DNA from: Avena insularis
Lineage: Eukaryota > Streptophyta > Magnoliopsida > Poales > Poaceae
Direction: 5' to 3'
Length of the DNA: 64,000 nt
NCBI GenBank assembly: GCA_023614405.1
Contig: CM042685.1
Coordinates: 185,352,257-185,416,256 of the forward strand
Made by a program: the position numbers and the translations under genes. Below the pieces are notes generated by a model that ran no database searches, was not told the DNA's origin, and saw nothing but the letters and a program-made list of their open reading frames with translations. The first letter of the stretch is position 1; each line of letters opens with the position of its first letter. This document shows, piece after piece, positions 1-12,400 of this stretch.

Positions 1-2101
1 CCTGGGATAAGCGTTGATCTAGAGTTTGGATGCTAGAAATGGTTCTTTTAGAATGTGTTGTACTTTAGATAAGTTTCACATTTGTGCTTCTTGTTAGGGC
101 TTGTGAGCGTGTGTGAAACAATGTGTAATTATAATATCATACAACAATAAGATACAAAATTGTGGAATGCTATTCAAAGATTACTTATATAAGAATTGCC
201 TTATCTTCAAATCTTACTTTACAAGTATTGGCATTTATAAGGAACTTAAATATTAACAATCCTAATATACAAGTAAAGTATAAAGTAATGTGATTATGAT
301 TAGTTGTCATCTGTTGATTGAAGTGGCAAAAAGAATAACATTTGAAGAAAAGATTTCTTTTCTAAGGTCTGAACAATCTTTGTGGTTAATCAAATGTGGT
401 CGATGTTGTTTGTGCTTTCTTGAATAGTTTGGACCTGAGATGCCTTACGACTTAATTATAACAGACCAAAGTTAAATATAAAACACATAATAAGGTCTTT
501 AGCATTATACTTAAAGGCTTGTAGACTTAAAGTTAACTTTAAGAACATAGATGGACTCAGGGTGTAATGCTTATGATATTTGTATCTTGTTCACTTTATA
601 ATGTTTTCTTAAGGTTATTAAGAATGGTATTACTTTTATTTGAGTAGTGGTTTCTTAAATTTATAAGAGAATAGAAACTTTTATCTTCTTATGAAGGCGT
701 GGTATGATTTGTAATCAAGGAATAATATTAAGTATCTATTTATGAATTCACTATAGTGTTGTTGATAAACTTGTGGTCTAAAGTAATGGAAAAGATTTTA
801 TTTAGTCACAATTACTCTTGAAAATTTTATATTGGACAAGGATCTTTTTAGAAAATAATCTACCCTTATGGTTTAATGATAATTCAATAAAATTGTATTT
901 AAAATGTGTTGAACCATTTTGACTTCATATTATCAATATTTAAGACTAATATTATTTATTATACTTTGTTTGGCTAATTTTAGAAATATTAGCAAATTGT
1001 ATTTACCCTTATATGAATTATTAATTAAGGAAATTAAATTTAAATTCAAGTTCTTAGGGTATTAAGATTTATTTAACTCAAAAGTGGAATGTTATATTTT
1101 TAACATGTAGGTATTATTTTTCTGATCATTTTGGTATATTATATGTATTTTAATTAATAAGATACAATTTTTATAAGTTTAATTATTTTATAAACATTTA
1201 ATAAATAATTTATTGAATTAAGTGAAATAATAATACATGATTATAGTTTTAAATTATAGTACTTATTTTTCTAAGATTTTTGGTATATTATTTATATTTT
1301 AACATTTACCAATATTAAATTATAAAATTTTAAAGTATTAATACTTATAAAACCTTTATTAAATAATCATTATTTAAATTGTTGTCATAATAATGTTCGA
1401 TAATGGTTTAATGTTCTAGTTTTATTTTTCTGAAAATTTTCATATATAAAACTTATTTTTCTGAATTATAAAACAAAAGTTATTGAATTTACAAGATTTA
1501 ATCTTTTATTACATTTCAGGAAATATTTATATTTGATCTTATAATGTTTTATCTAATTCCTAAACAGAAAATACTTTTTATACCAAAGCTAAACCTACCC
1601 AAGGTCACTGACCAGTGGGGTCAGTACCACATCATGCGCCACATGTGCAAAGACTAGGTCAAACCAACTGACTGAGGAGTGGTGACGTGAGCATGACATC
1701 ATGCTTACGTCGACAATGGGGAAACCTACATGTGGTGCTCGAATCCGGCGACAGGACGCACATGCGCTTGCGTGGCTAGGAGGTTTGGACGCGGAAGACT
1801 AAGGCGATTCAAATGGTGGCCACGCCACCCTAGAATGGTCACCGGAGCCTTAGCTCCGACGAGCTCGGACGGTGGTGAGCAAACACCTCAGTGGAGAAGG
1901 CGATAGAGAGGATTAGGGACGAATCGGAGAGGTTCGCGAGTACCGGTAGCTCACCAGGAATCGAAAGAGCGCGACGAAGAGGTCAGAGGAGATCTGTGAT
2001 AGCGGTAATCGATGATGAACGACGATGTCTGATGGTAGTGGACACTTCGATCCCGTCTATTGGGGTTGCACCGGCTTGCGTGATTTATCGAAGGTGAACG
2101 A
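1..2101 (-). mobile_element. Old long LTR 'Z', distal part (interrupted by LARD)
   Basis: This is part of a long LTR read on the minus strand, whose other part is 13721-16530. The two parts were one sequence before the LARD inserted, as the shared AACGA duplication at the break shows. Bases 1-1600 are very AT-rich and hold no ORF I can support. Bases 1600-2101 are GC-rich, as in the leader regions of the other long LTRs in the window. The end of the LTR lies beyond the left edge, so at least 4.9 kb of it is present. I cannot name the family. Calling it an LTR rather than some other AT-rich repeat is an inference from the TGTAACATCCC terminus at 16530 and from composition. Confidence 0.6.
2097..2101. 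repeat. Target-site duplication AACGA, left copy
   Basis: AACGA directly precedes TGTAGCATCC, the start of the LARD 5' LTR. The identical AACGA follows the 3' LTR at 13721-13725. A perfect 5-bp duplication is what Gypsy/Copia integrases leave. Confidence 0.95.
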
Positions 2102-5100
2102 TGTAGCATCCCAATTATCTAACAATTGCAATACTACTAGCCTAGTCTATATAAATGCTACTTCCAATATATAATCATTGCATCATAATTATATCATGCT
2201 CATGTCATCATGCCACCTTGCATTTGAGCATCATATAAAACCCTTTTTGTTTTGGTTCTTCTCTCATATGCATTATTAATTGTATTTGCCTCTTGATATA
2301 TTGTATTTGGTTCTTGATAAATGTTTAATGCCCAAGTTGAGTTGGGGGCATATCTTTTATTCCATTCCACCATCTTTCTTTGTCACCACCTTATAATTCC
2401 ACCACCCTAATTACCCATGGGCTTTTATTTTATTTTGGACTCTAGCTCATGTGGGTTGGGATGGATCTAATTCTAATTCATTTTGCTTGGCCTTTATTCC
2501 ACATTTTGGGAATGCATAATAATAATGCCATGTTATTATTATTGTTTTCACAAGCATAAACATGGCCATTAATTATTGTGCATGGGCCATGCAATCATCA
2601 CCCCATTTTTGCATGATCTTACAAGACCATCCCCATGACCATCTCCTACCCTTCATGCTTGCTCATGCTCATGTGGTTACACCATATTCCTCTCTCTCTT
2701 CCTCTCTCTCTACCATGAGGGCCACCTGACCTCCTCTCTCTCTCCCTGGCCCACACCCCAGCCACCCCTCTCTCTAACCCTAAACAAAACCCTCACCCAA
2801 GACTACCCCATCTACCTAACCCGAGGCCACCATCTAACCTAACCCGATCTAGTCCATCCCTCTCTTCTCTTCCTCACGCCGGCCCCACCCTGCAGCCTCA
2901 CTGCCCTCCCCTGGTCCCTCTCTTTCCATCTCTCTAGCTAAAGCACAAGAAAGGAGAGAGAAGGAAGCCCCACCCGAGCCCTCTTTTGCACCTCATCAAA
3001 CCATATGATCCTTCCCCTCTCTTCTTATCTGTAGCACCAGCTCCCCCACATGCCTACTCCACAACCAGATCGAGATCTAGGGAAAACCCAGACCCCTCTC
3101 CTTCCTCCCCACACCATCCTTGCCATGGCCATGGTTCCTCTAAACCCTAGCTCCGGCCTGCCTTGCTAGCCGACGACCCCGAGCGCGCCAAGCTGTACAA
3201 GGAGCATGAGGAGCTTTGTCTACTTCATCTACCTCTACCAGTACCCGCAGGTGCCGCTGGAACCCGCTGGAGAAAGCTCTGCAGTGCCATGAACTCCAGG
3301 AGCCGAAGCTTCCCGACCGCGAGATCCACCGCGGATTGTCTCCTCCCCAGCAAGTTCTTCTCGCCCAATAGCTCTCTGGTGAGCCCCCTTGACCTCCCAG
3401 ACATGTCCCCCTACCCTATCTTGTACCGTAGCACCGCCGCCCTGCGTCGAGCACCCCGCGTGCACGCGCGCCCAGATCAAGGTCGTGGCAGCAGTCGCGT
3501 CTGCAGCCCAACCTGCTGCCCTCGGTTCCCCTAGGTTTTCCGAGCGCTGAAGACCTCCGTTGACGAACCTCCAAAAACGAAAGTTGTAGCCCGATGTCCC
3601 CTCTTTGTTTTTCGTTTTTGGGGCGACGCGATTCGTCCAGCGTATGCGTCGCCACCGTCGTCGGGAGACGGCCAGTTTTTCGCCGCCGGCAGCACCGTGT
3701 CCGTCAGAGCGCAGCAGCAGCCGATGTCGTTTTACACATGACCCCCTCCCCTTTTTCCCGCCTATACCCGCAGTCCCAGGAGCCCACCTGTCAGCCTCGG
3801 TGCATTTTTGCAAGAAAACCCCCGCGCTCTGGAGATTCTCCGCCCGCGCTGCCCTGGATCGCCCACGTGTCGCTTCCTACTGGCGGCAGCCTGAGTGGCC
3901 ACTGCCGGGCCCGTCCGTCGGTCGCAATGGGTCAACTCCCCGTGAGTGAGAAAAACCGGGCGGACCCTCTACGCCCCACCTGCTGCTAAGTCCGCGCAAG
4001 GCCCACCCGTCAGCGTCAGTGGCTGGTTCTGCCTGAGTACAAATGTTTTCTGCTTGGCTGTTTAATTTAAATCTTTCTCAAATTGATTTAAATTCAAATT
4101 CAAATCAGATTTAAATAATTTTTAAAATATAAATCCAAATAATACAAATGATATATGTTTTGGAATCAGAAAAATGTGAGGAATTCAAATATGCCCTTCA
4201 AAATATATTTTGAACACTTTAAATTTCGAGTTGATTAAAATTACAATAAATGCCCTTTTTCTTAATTAAGTAATAACTTTTGTTTTATAACTCCAATTTT
4301 GACAAATAATATGTCTAAATCGATCAGCGTGACGAGCCCGTTCTATCTATGCATTCCATGTTCTGAATTGCAGCATGCATCATATAAATATAAATGTTAC
4401 AGCAACTTATTTGAGAATAAAAGGTGACTAAAACTCCATAAAATGCTTTATTCTTGTATTCCACACCTCACCCATGCCATGCTACCTTATTGCCATGCAA
4501 ATTGTGCATCATTCATCATGGCATGATTGTTTGCTTGTCGCATTTTAATTCATATGCTTGTGCACTCTATTTATGTTGGCCCTTGTTTGTTTGGTTCTTC
4601 TTCGGATAGACGCTGAGCAGGGGATATATCAAGAAACCCAGGAGCACTACCCAGATCCTTCTCTCGCTTCAACTGAGATGCCAGGCAAGCACTACCACAT
4701 GCTCGCATACATATAGTACCTATTGCCTCTATCTTATTCTTGCATCATTGAGTCGCGATTGCATTAATCTGAATCCCAAGTACTGCATAGCCTTTACTTT
4801 TAAACCCCACTGAAGCTTGTTCCTCCATCCCAAGAGCCATTACTTTAGGAGTTGTTTGAGCCATGCGGGTCGTAGAACAGCATATGTAGGGTATGTGAGT
4901 GTCTGATGGATAACGAGGTACCTAAACAACTTAACCTGAGTAGCAATGGGATAACTAATGATAGTGGCACCGGTGGGCAAAATCTGCTATTTGGTTCTTC
5001 ATGCTCACTTGTGTCCCGTAGGACCCCGAGTACTTGATTCCTGTTCCTTGAATATTCGCGCTATCTACATCCGGGAGGCTTATGAACCCCCCCTGAGCCA

Positions 5101-6374
5101 GAGCTTGATTCATTCTTATTTCTTGGGGCCACAAAGTAGTTTGGGGCTTTATTACTATCCTGTACTTATGCCATGCTTTACTGCTTTATTTAAGATTGTG
5201 CGAGGAGCACCATGCTTTTGGATGCGGAGTGTTTTCGCGGTATTGACAAGCCAGTCACACTTTCGGGTTCCCGATCGTTTCTGCCATTGACGCAAACCTT
5301 GAGTCCGTCTGAGCCGCCAACTTCGCGGGTAGCTTAATGGGGTGGCCTGAAACATTTCTGAATCCTGTGATCGCTTTGTCGTGAATGCCTCGTTGGGTTT
5401 TGATTTGGTTTTCGAGGTTGATCGAGTGTGTGTTGCTATTTGTGCACCCCTCGAGGTAAATCTTCTGAAAGCCGTGTCCATGTTATGGACGACTTGGAGC
5501 ACGTTTCTCGATCATAGACAAGTATAACTAAAGTACCGCTTTTAATTTGACTAAGTACGACTAGTAAATGGTGCAACACTCATGGAATGGATAATAAAAC
5601 TGCCAACGGATGGGGGCTGTTCGTCCGCTTCCTCGTTGGTAGCGAGGAGGATGGATCTGTTAATATTACTGTTATAACTGTTGTTATTAATTCACGGACA
5701 TCCGTATATCTTTGGTTAGGCGGATGGTTAGCGAGTATCCCTAGAATTGTTAGGTATTATCTTTTGCTGCAATTGCGTCGTGTCCCCTTTTGAGGCATAA
5801 AGACTTGCTGAGTACCCCTAGGGTCTCACACGATAAATTGTTTGGTTCAGATGGACAGGTAAACTCGCAAGATGGATACTGGGTGGAGGAGACGAACGAT
5901 GTGGACAACGATCACTCGGTGTAGAGATTCTGGGAACGGGGATCCGTGAGATCTGTGGGCGGGATGTGTTTATTTATGGGGCATCTTATGCCGATTTGCT
6001 TCTTATCCGTACTCGGATCTTGTTTTCCGTTTCCGCCTGATACTCTGATGTTTGATGTATGAGGAGGTATCCTAAACTATTATATCTATCTAGGATATTT
6101 GGATCTTGTCGTATGGCGTTGCAATATTTCTATTTCTTTTAGATGGAATGGCTCTGAGGACTGTTGTATGGTGGCTTGCATACATACTCATTTGTGTATG
6201 TAGTTGATCCCTTCGCCTGCCGATTAGGCCGCTCGTTCTTGTCCTGATGTTTGGAAATGGTTAGGACGGCCGAAAGGTCTACCTCTGAGTGGCATTTAGC
6301 CCCACCGTATTATTTTAACCATTTCCGCTCATCCAGGCTTGTAACTAAGAGCGTAATTCACCGAGGTAGTTACA
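2102..6374 (+). repeat. 5' LTR of LARD (4273 bp)
   Basis: The LTR runs from TG at 2102 to CA at 6374. It starts with an AT-rich stretch containing a TATATAAA at 2148-2155, a possible promoter but only about 45 bp from the LTR start. A CT-rich tract lies near 2690-2750, then a GC-rich 1.3 kb section (about 2700-4020), then AT-rich sequence. ORFs in the GC-rich section are not conserved in frame in the 3' LTR and I do not treat them as genes. It matches 9426-13720 closely except in short patches near 3236-3272, 3437-3500 and 3828-3935. Confidence 0.93.
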
Positions 6375-6376
6375 AT

Positions 6377-6390
6377 CGGTATCAGAGCCA
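6377..6390 (+). other. Primer-binding site, tRNA-Met type
   Basis: CGGTATCAGAGCCA lies two bases after the 5' LTR. It differs from the usual TGGTATCAGAGC initiator-tRNA-Met site only at the first base. It fixes the element as plus-strand and marks the start of minus-strand DNA synthesis. Confidence 0.85.
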
Positions 6391-6615
6391 TCCCGCCCTT
6401 CAGGGTCTCAGCCAAATGGTCGTTGTCAGTCTAGCAAATATTTTGGGTAGCTATGTATACTAGGGAAAAACAAAACGTGAGAGTAGGACTGCTTCCACTT
6501 TTCTTCTTACCCACCCACCCACCCTTTTCTGGTAAGGAAGTGTAACGTTTTCAATCCTCTTCTTAAAATTCAAACTAGGATTCACGTGTTCTGGGTTTCT
6601 GTAGTACCATAGAAA

Positions 6616-6633
6616 GTGTGTGTGTGTGTGTGT
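6616..6633. repeat. (GT)9 microsatellite
   Basis: Nine GT units in the LARD leader. The rest of 6391-7250 has no ORF or motif that I can support. Confidence 0.9.
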
Positions 6634-7254
6634 AATTCCTTGTCTATCTGTTGCATCCAATTTGTTATCACAATCTGCCTTTGGTTATCAACTCTTGGTA
6701 CATTCCATCTTGTGTGCTTTTGAAAACGGTAGCGATCTATCTGACTCCTTGTTAACCGGTGCCATCTTCTTAAGGGTGTTCTTCCTTCCAGCATGCTTTC
6801 ACAGAATGGGGAGTTGCTAATCTCTACCTGATAAGTGTTTTTGCACATCTATTGGTATTTTAATGCCGAAAATGCGGAAAAATTTTCTTTGATACATCTG
6901 TGTTTCCACACTCCTTTCCAGTCGTGTGTGAAACATTATCTATCTCCCTTTTATCAGCATGTCCATGCTAACTCATTCTTTTGTCACCGGCGCTTAATCC
7001 TGGAGTTTTATTTCATCTCCATTTCTCTTGGGCTAATTACATAACATGTGTCGATCCGATGCTGGTGATTGTAATTTGGTTCTCAGCATAGCTATATGAC
7101 ACTTATCATGAGTGGAATATGGAAAATGCTATCAACACTATCCTCCAAATGGTGACGGTTATCTCCTGTGATTTTGAGTACACCGTGATCATATCTATGC
7201 ATATTCAAGCATCTTTGGCAATCCGGAGTTTCCCAAGGCACTACGGCGGTCTAT

Positions 7255-8760
7255 CATCTGTCCATCATGCTGCACATCTTTTTGAACTCCATATCTACAA
7301 AATTCTCTTTGAGACGAGGGAATTGCATATTTTTTTGTCTCTGATAGCTTTGCTTAAGGTATGAGCTATCATCGGTTCTTATCCAAGATCTCTTTATCTT
7401 TGTAACCGGTGATCCGATCGACAATGTGAACCAGGTGGCATTTCCTGTTCTCTTCCGAAGGACCAGATAATCTATTCCGCCAGTGCATCTTTCCAACAGG
7501 AATCCTTACTCGTAACGTCGATCTTTCAAAGAGCGTTGAGCTCATAAAGTGTTTCGAGCATTTGTTCGTTTCTCCCGCCTCTTGAACTTGATATTCTGGG
7601 AATATCCTGTTAATCCATGGTGGTATATGTTGATAATATTCTTGCCTATTCGATATCAATAGAAGAACATGGAAGATCATCTGTGTCCCTTTCTCTCAAG
7701 CTTTGTTAACACTGCCGTGTGCAAAGTTCCCAAAGTGGAAATTCTGGCTTCTTGAAGTCACCTATCTCGACCACGTCCTTCTGCTAAATACATTACTTCA
7801 ACTCTGGAATCAGCAAGTTCATTGTTAATTCCATCCTCCATCTTCAACCAATCTGGAGTTATTCCTTGTTGGCAAGTTATCATCGTCGTTCCGCTAAAGA
7901 TTTTCCTCAAGACCGCTAAACCTCTCTCAATCTTTTCAAGAACAACATGGAGTTCTTTTCACCTCTATCTCATTAAGTAATCTCTTGAAACCCTCTCGCT
8001 CTATCGTCTATGCTCAATCCACCGGAGGCCATGAAGACCTTCGGATCTTGTATTCCTTCATTCAAGTTGGTGCTATCTTTTACGTAGTGTTGAATCTTGC
8101 AGTTCTTATCCGTAATCTTCCTTCATATCTTTCTGGTGGCTTGGTACTTCAGACATGACGACAACATCATCATCCTTATCTATCTATGAATCCGGCGAAT
8201 CGTTTGCATCTATCCTTGTTTTCTAACGAAGTTCCATGAGTTATTGTCAATACCTTCAGTCTGTTTCGGTAGTTGGGTTGCATGGTTTTCTTATTCATGT
8301 GCGGAGTAATGCTTTGAGTGCAGGATGGAGTAGCTACCATACCACTACTCTTATCATTCGCTCTTGTACATTGAATTGGTGAATTAATGTGATTTCACTC
8401 ATTCCACGGAAGTTAGAAGTGGCCTTTATCCCCTTGATACTTTTACTTCCGTCCTTGTTTTTCCGGAGTGCTCTCTCGAAGAAAGTAATCAATAATCTCT
8501 TGTTCGTGGTCTGTCTATTCTAGATGGAGCAAAATCTTCAATTATCTGGTGGAAACAAACGCAAACTCTTTTCTGTCCTTGTCATTCTACCGATGCTCGA
8601 CATCCCCAAACAAGATGAAAGGAAACTATCTCTCTTTGTTTCATCAATTCTTTTTCTGTGGTAAAGCCAATTATGGTTGATGCCATCAGCCGCAAATCTA
8701 TTGCGTTAGCCTCAAGGCTAAAGAAAGCAATAAGTATATCTATAATAAACTCCAGATCCT
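7255..8760 (+). pseudogene. Ruined Gypsy pol (RT-RNase H) inside the LARD
   Basis: No long ORF exists here, but reading all three plus frames shows RT and RNase H landmarks in the expected order. Near 7355-7410 is a degraded version of the LRSGYHQ block and the TAFVTRYG-like block. Near 7560-7610 is the region before the catalytic site. At about 7620-7665 the reading YVDNILAYSISIEEH matches the YVDDILVYS active-site block, with the second catalytic Asp changed to Asn. At about 7730-7775 KWKFWLLEVTYLDHVL matches the KCEFWL...LGHVI block. At about 7870-7920 LASYHRR and then KTAKPLS match GYYRRF...KIAKPLT. At about 8660-8705 MVDAISRKS matches the VVADALSRKS end of RNase H. Stops and frameshifts separate every block. 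Integrase remains may lie in 8880-9300, but I cannot show them. The order and spacing fit a chromovirus-type Gypsy pol. Confidence 0.75.
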
Positions 8761-9410
8761 TCATATTCTTTGCTTCTCGGGATTCCACCATGATCTGGCT
8801 TCACATCCGTCTCTGGAAGTTATATCCGCGCACCTCAATTGCGTGATCCGTTGGGTCTTACCAGCGCAAGAAGAATCTAATCCGACGATGTCTAACTAAA
8901 TCTTTCTGTTGATATCAAGGGACTCTATTGTTTGAAGGCAATATTGTTTCCAAACTTCATTTCTCAAATCCGAGAGAAGATACGATGCTATTGTCATAGT
9001 GGTTCAAAACCTCTCCAATCTAACTCTTTTTCTTCCGGCGAGATAAAGATTCATCCTCTCTCGTATCAGTAAATCTTTAATCTTAACGGTGTGTCTTTCT
9101 TTATCCATGATACATCATCTTTTCCTTTTCTTTCACAAGTGGTTCGAGTCTTTTATCTTGTTTCTCGAAAAGCTGAAGCTATGTTCATCCTATCTTTCCT
9201 GTCTCACGACAATCCTTCAACTCTTCTAACCCGTTGTTTCTCAAGCAAAACGCAAGACTCGCAACAAGTCTAGCAAGTTTTTTCAAGGTGTAATGGTCGC
9301 ACCATTCCGTTGTTCATCCTTGGGGAATGTGAGGGTCACCTCCGTTCCGAACACCCGTCTCTCCTTGTGTTGTTTTCTTTTTCATAGGAATCTCGGGGCG
9401 AGATTCTTGT

Positions 9411-9425
9411 TTAGTGGGGGAGAGT
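9411..9425 (+). other. Polypurine tract of LARD
   Basis: TTAGTGGGGGAGAGT abuts the 3' LTR. Upstream is CTCGGGGCGAGATTCTTG, resembling the terminal pol sequence (NLGARFL) of chromoviruses next to their purine tract. This is the plus-strand primer site. Confidence 0.8.
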
Positions 9426-12400
9426 TGTAGCATCCCAATTGTCTAACAATTGCAATGCTACTAGCCTAGTCTATATAAATGCTACTTCCAATATATAATC
9501 GTTGCATCATAATTATATCATGCTCATGTCATCATGCCACCTTGCATTTGAGCATCATATAAAACCCTTTTTGTTTTGGTTCTTCTCTCATATGCATTAT
9601 TAATTGTATTTGCCTCTTGATATATTGTATTTGGTTCTTGATAAATGTTTAATGCCCAAGTTGAGTTGGGGGCATATCTTTTATTCCATTCCACCATCTT
9701 TCTTTGTCACCACCTTATAATTCCACCACCCTAATTACCCATGGGCTTTTATTTTATTTTGGACTCTAGCTCATGTGGGTTGGGATGGATCTAATTCTAA
9801 TTCATTTTGCTTGGCCTTTATTCCACATTTTGGGAATGCATAATAATAATGCCATGTTATTATTATTGTTTTCACAAGCATAAACATGGCCATTAATTAT
9901 TGTGCATGGGCCATGCAATCATCACCCCATTTTTGCATGATCTTACAAGACCATCCCCATGACCATCTCCTACCCTTCATGCTTGCTCATGCTCATGTGG
10001 TTACACCATCTTCCTCTCTCTCTTCCTCTCTCTCTACCATGAGGGCCACCTGACCTCCTCTCTCTCTCCCTGGCCCACACCCCAGCCACCCCTCTCTCTA
10101 ACCCTAAACAAAACCCTCACCCAAGACTACCCCATCTACCTAACCCGAGGCCACCATCTAACCTAACCCGATCTAGTCCATCCCTCTCTTCTCTTCCTCA
10201 CGCCGGCCCCACCCTGCAGCCTCACTGCCCTCCCCTGGTCCCTCTCTTTCCATCTCTCTAGCTAAAGCACAAGAAAGGAGAGAGAAGGAAGCCCCACCCG
10301 AGCCCTCTTTTGCACCTCATCAAACCATATGATCCTTCCCCTCTCTTCTTATCTGTAGCACCAGATCCCCCACATGCCTACTCCACAACCAGATCGAGAT
10401 CTAGGGAAAACCCAGACCCCTCTCCTTCCTCCCCACACCATCCTTGCCATGGCCATGGTTCCTCTAAACCCTAGCTCCGGCCTTGCTAGCCGACGACCCA
10501 GCGCCAAGCTGTACAAGGAGCATGAGGAGCTTTGTCTACTTCATCTACCTCTACAGTACCATGTGCATTTCAAGCCACTGAACCCACTGAGAAAGCTCTG
10601 CAGTGCCATGAACTCCAGGAGCCGAAGCTTCCTGACCGCGAGATCCACCGCGGATTGTCTCCTCCCCAGCAAGTTCTTCTCGCCCAATAGCTCTCTGGTG
10701 AGCCCCCTTGACCTCCCAGACATGTCCCCCTACCCTATCTTGTACCGTAGCACCACCGCTCAGCCGAGCACCAGGCACGCCTTGCCAGATCACCGTGCCA
10801 CAAGGCTTCACACGTCTGCAGCCCAACCTGCTGCCCTCAGTTCCCCTAGGTTTTCCGAGCGCTGAAGACCTCCGTTGACGAACCTCCAAAAACGAAAGTT
10901 GTAGCCCGATGTCCCCTCTTTGTTTTTCGTTTTTGGGGCCACACGATTCGTCCAGAGTATGCGTCGCCACCGTCGTCGGGAGACGGCCAGTTTTTCGCCC
11001 CCCGGCAGCACCGTGTCCGTCAGAGCGCAGCAGCAGCCGATGTCGTTTTACACATGACCCCCTCCCCTTTTTCCCGCCTATACCCGCAGTCCCAGGAGCC
11101 CACCTGTCAGCCTCGGTGCATTTTTGCAAGAAAACCCCCGCCTGAGATTCTCCGCCCCACACGCCTGGATCGCCCACGTGTCTCTTCCTCACAGCTGAAA
11201 GTGGCCCCAAGACTGGCCGGGCCCGTCTCGGCCGTGAATGGGTCAACTCCCCGTGAGTGAGAAAAACCGGGCGGACCCTCTGCGCCCCACCTACTGCTGA
11301 GTCCACGCAAGGCCCACCCGTCAGCGTCAGTGGCTGGTTCTGCCTGAGTACAAATGTTTTCTGCTTGGCTGTTTAATTTAAATCTTTCTCAAATTGATTT
11401 AAATTCAAATTCAAATCAGATTTAAATAATTTTTAAAATATAAATCCAAATAATACAAATGATATATGTTTTGGAATCAGAAAAATGTGAGGAATTCAAA
11501 TATGCCCTTGAAAATATATTTTGAACAATTTAAATTTCGAGTTGATTAAAATTACAATAAATGCCCTTTTTCTTAATTAAGTAATAACTTTTGTTTTATA
11601 ACTCCAATTTTGATAAATAATATGTCTAAATCGATCAGCGTGACGAGCCCGTTCTATCTATGCATTCCATGTTCTGAATTGCAGCATGCATCATATAAAT
11701 ATAAAGGTCACAGCAACTTATTTGAGAATAAAAGGTGACTAAAACTCCATAAAATGCTTTATTCTTGTATTCCACACCTCACCCATGCCATGCTACCTTA
11801 TTGCCATGCAAATTGTGCATCATTCATCATGGCATGATTGTTTGCTTGTCGCATTTTAATTCATATGCTTGTGCACTCTATTTATGTTGGCCCTTGTTTG
11901 TTTGGTTCTTCTTCGGATAGACGCTGAGCAGGGGATATATCAAGAAACCCAGGAGCACTACCCAGATCCTTCTCTCACTTCAACTGAGCTGCCAGGCAAG
12001 CACTACCACATGCTCGCATACATATAGTACCTATTGCCTCTATCTTATTCTTGCATCATTGAGTCGCGATTGCATTAATCTGAATCCCAAGTACTGCATA
12101 GCCTTTACTTTTAAACCCCACCGAAGCTTGTTCCTCCATCCCAAGAGCCATTACTTTAGGAGTTGTTTGAGCCATGCGGGTCGTAGAACAGCATATGTAG
12201 GGTATGTGAGTGTCTGATGGATAACGAGGTACCTAAACAACTTAACCTGAGTAGCAATGGGATAACTAATGACAGTGGCACCGGTGGGCAAAATCTGCTA
12301 TTTGGTTCTTCATGCTCACTTGTGTCCCGTAGGACCCGAGTACTTGATTCCTGTTCCTTGAATATTCGTGCTATCCACATCTGGGAGGCTTATGAACCCC

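Noticed and set aside
3163..3989. ORFs of 110-190 codons on both strands in the GC-rich part of the LARD LTR
   Set aside because: They overlap on both strands, are altered in frame and length in the 3' LTR (10374-11310), and match no known family.
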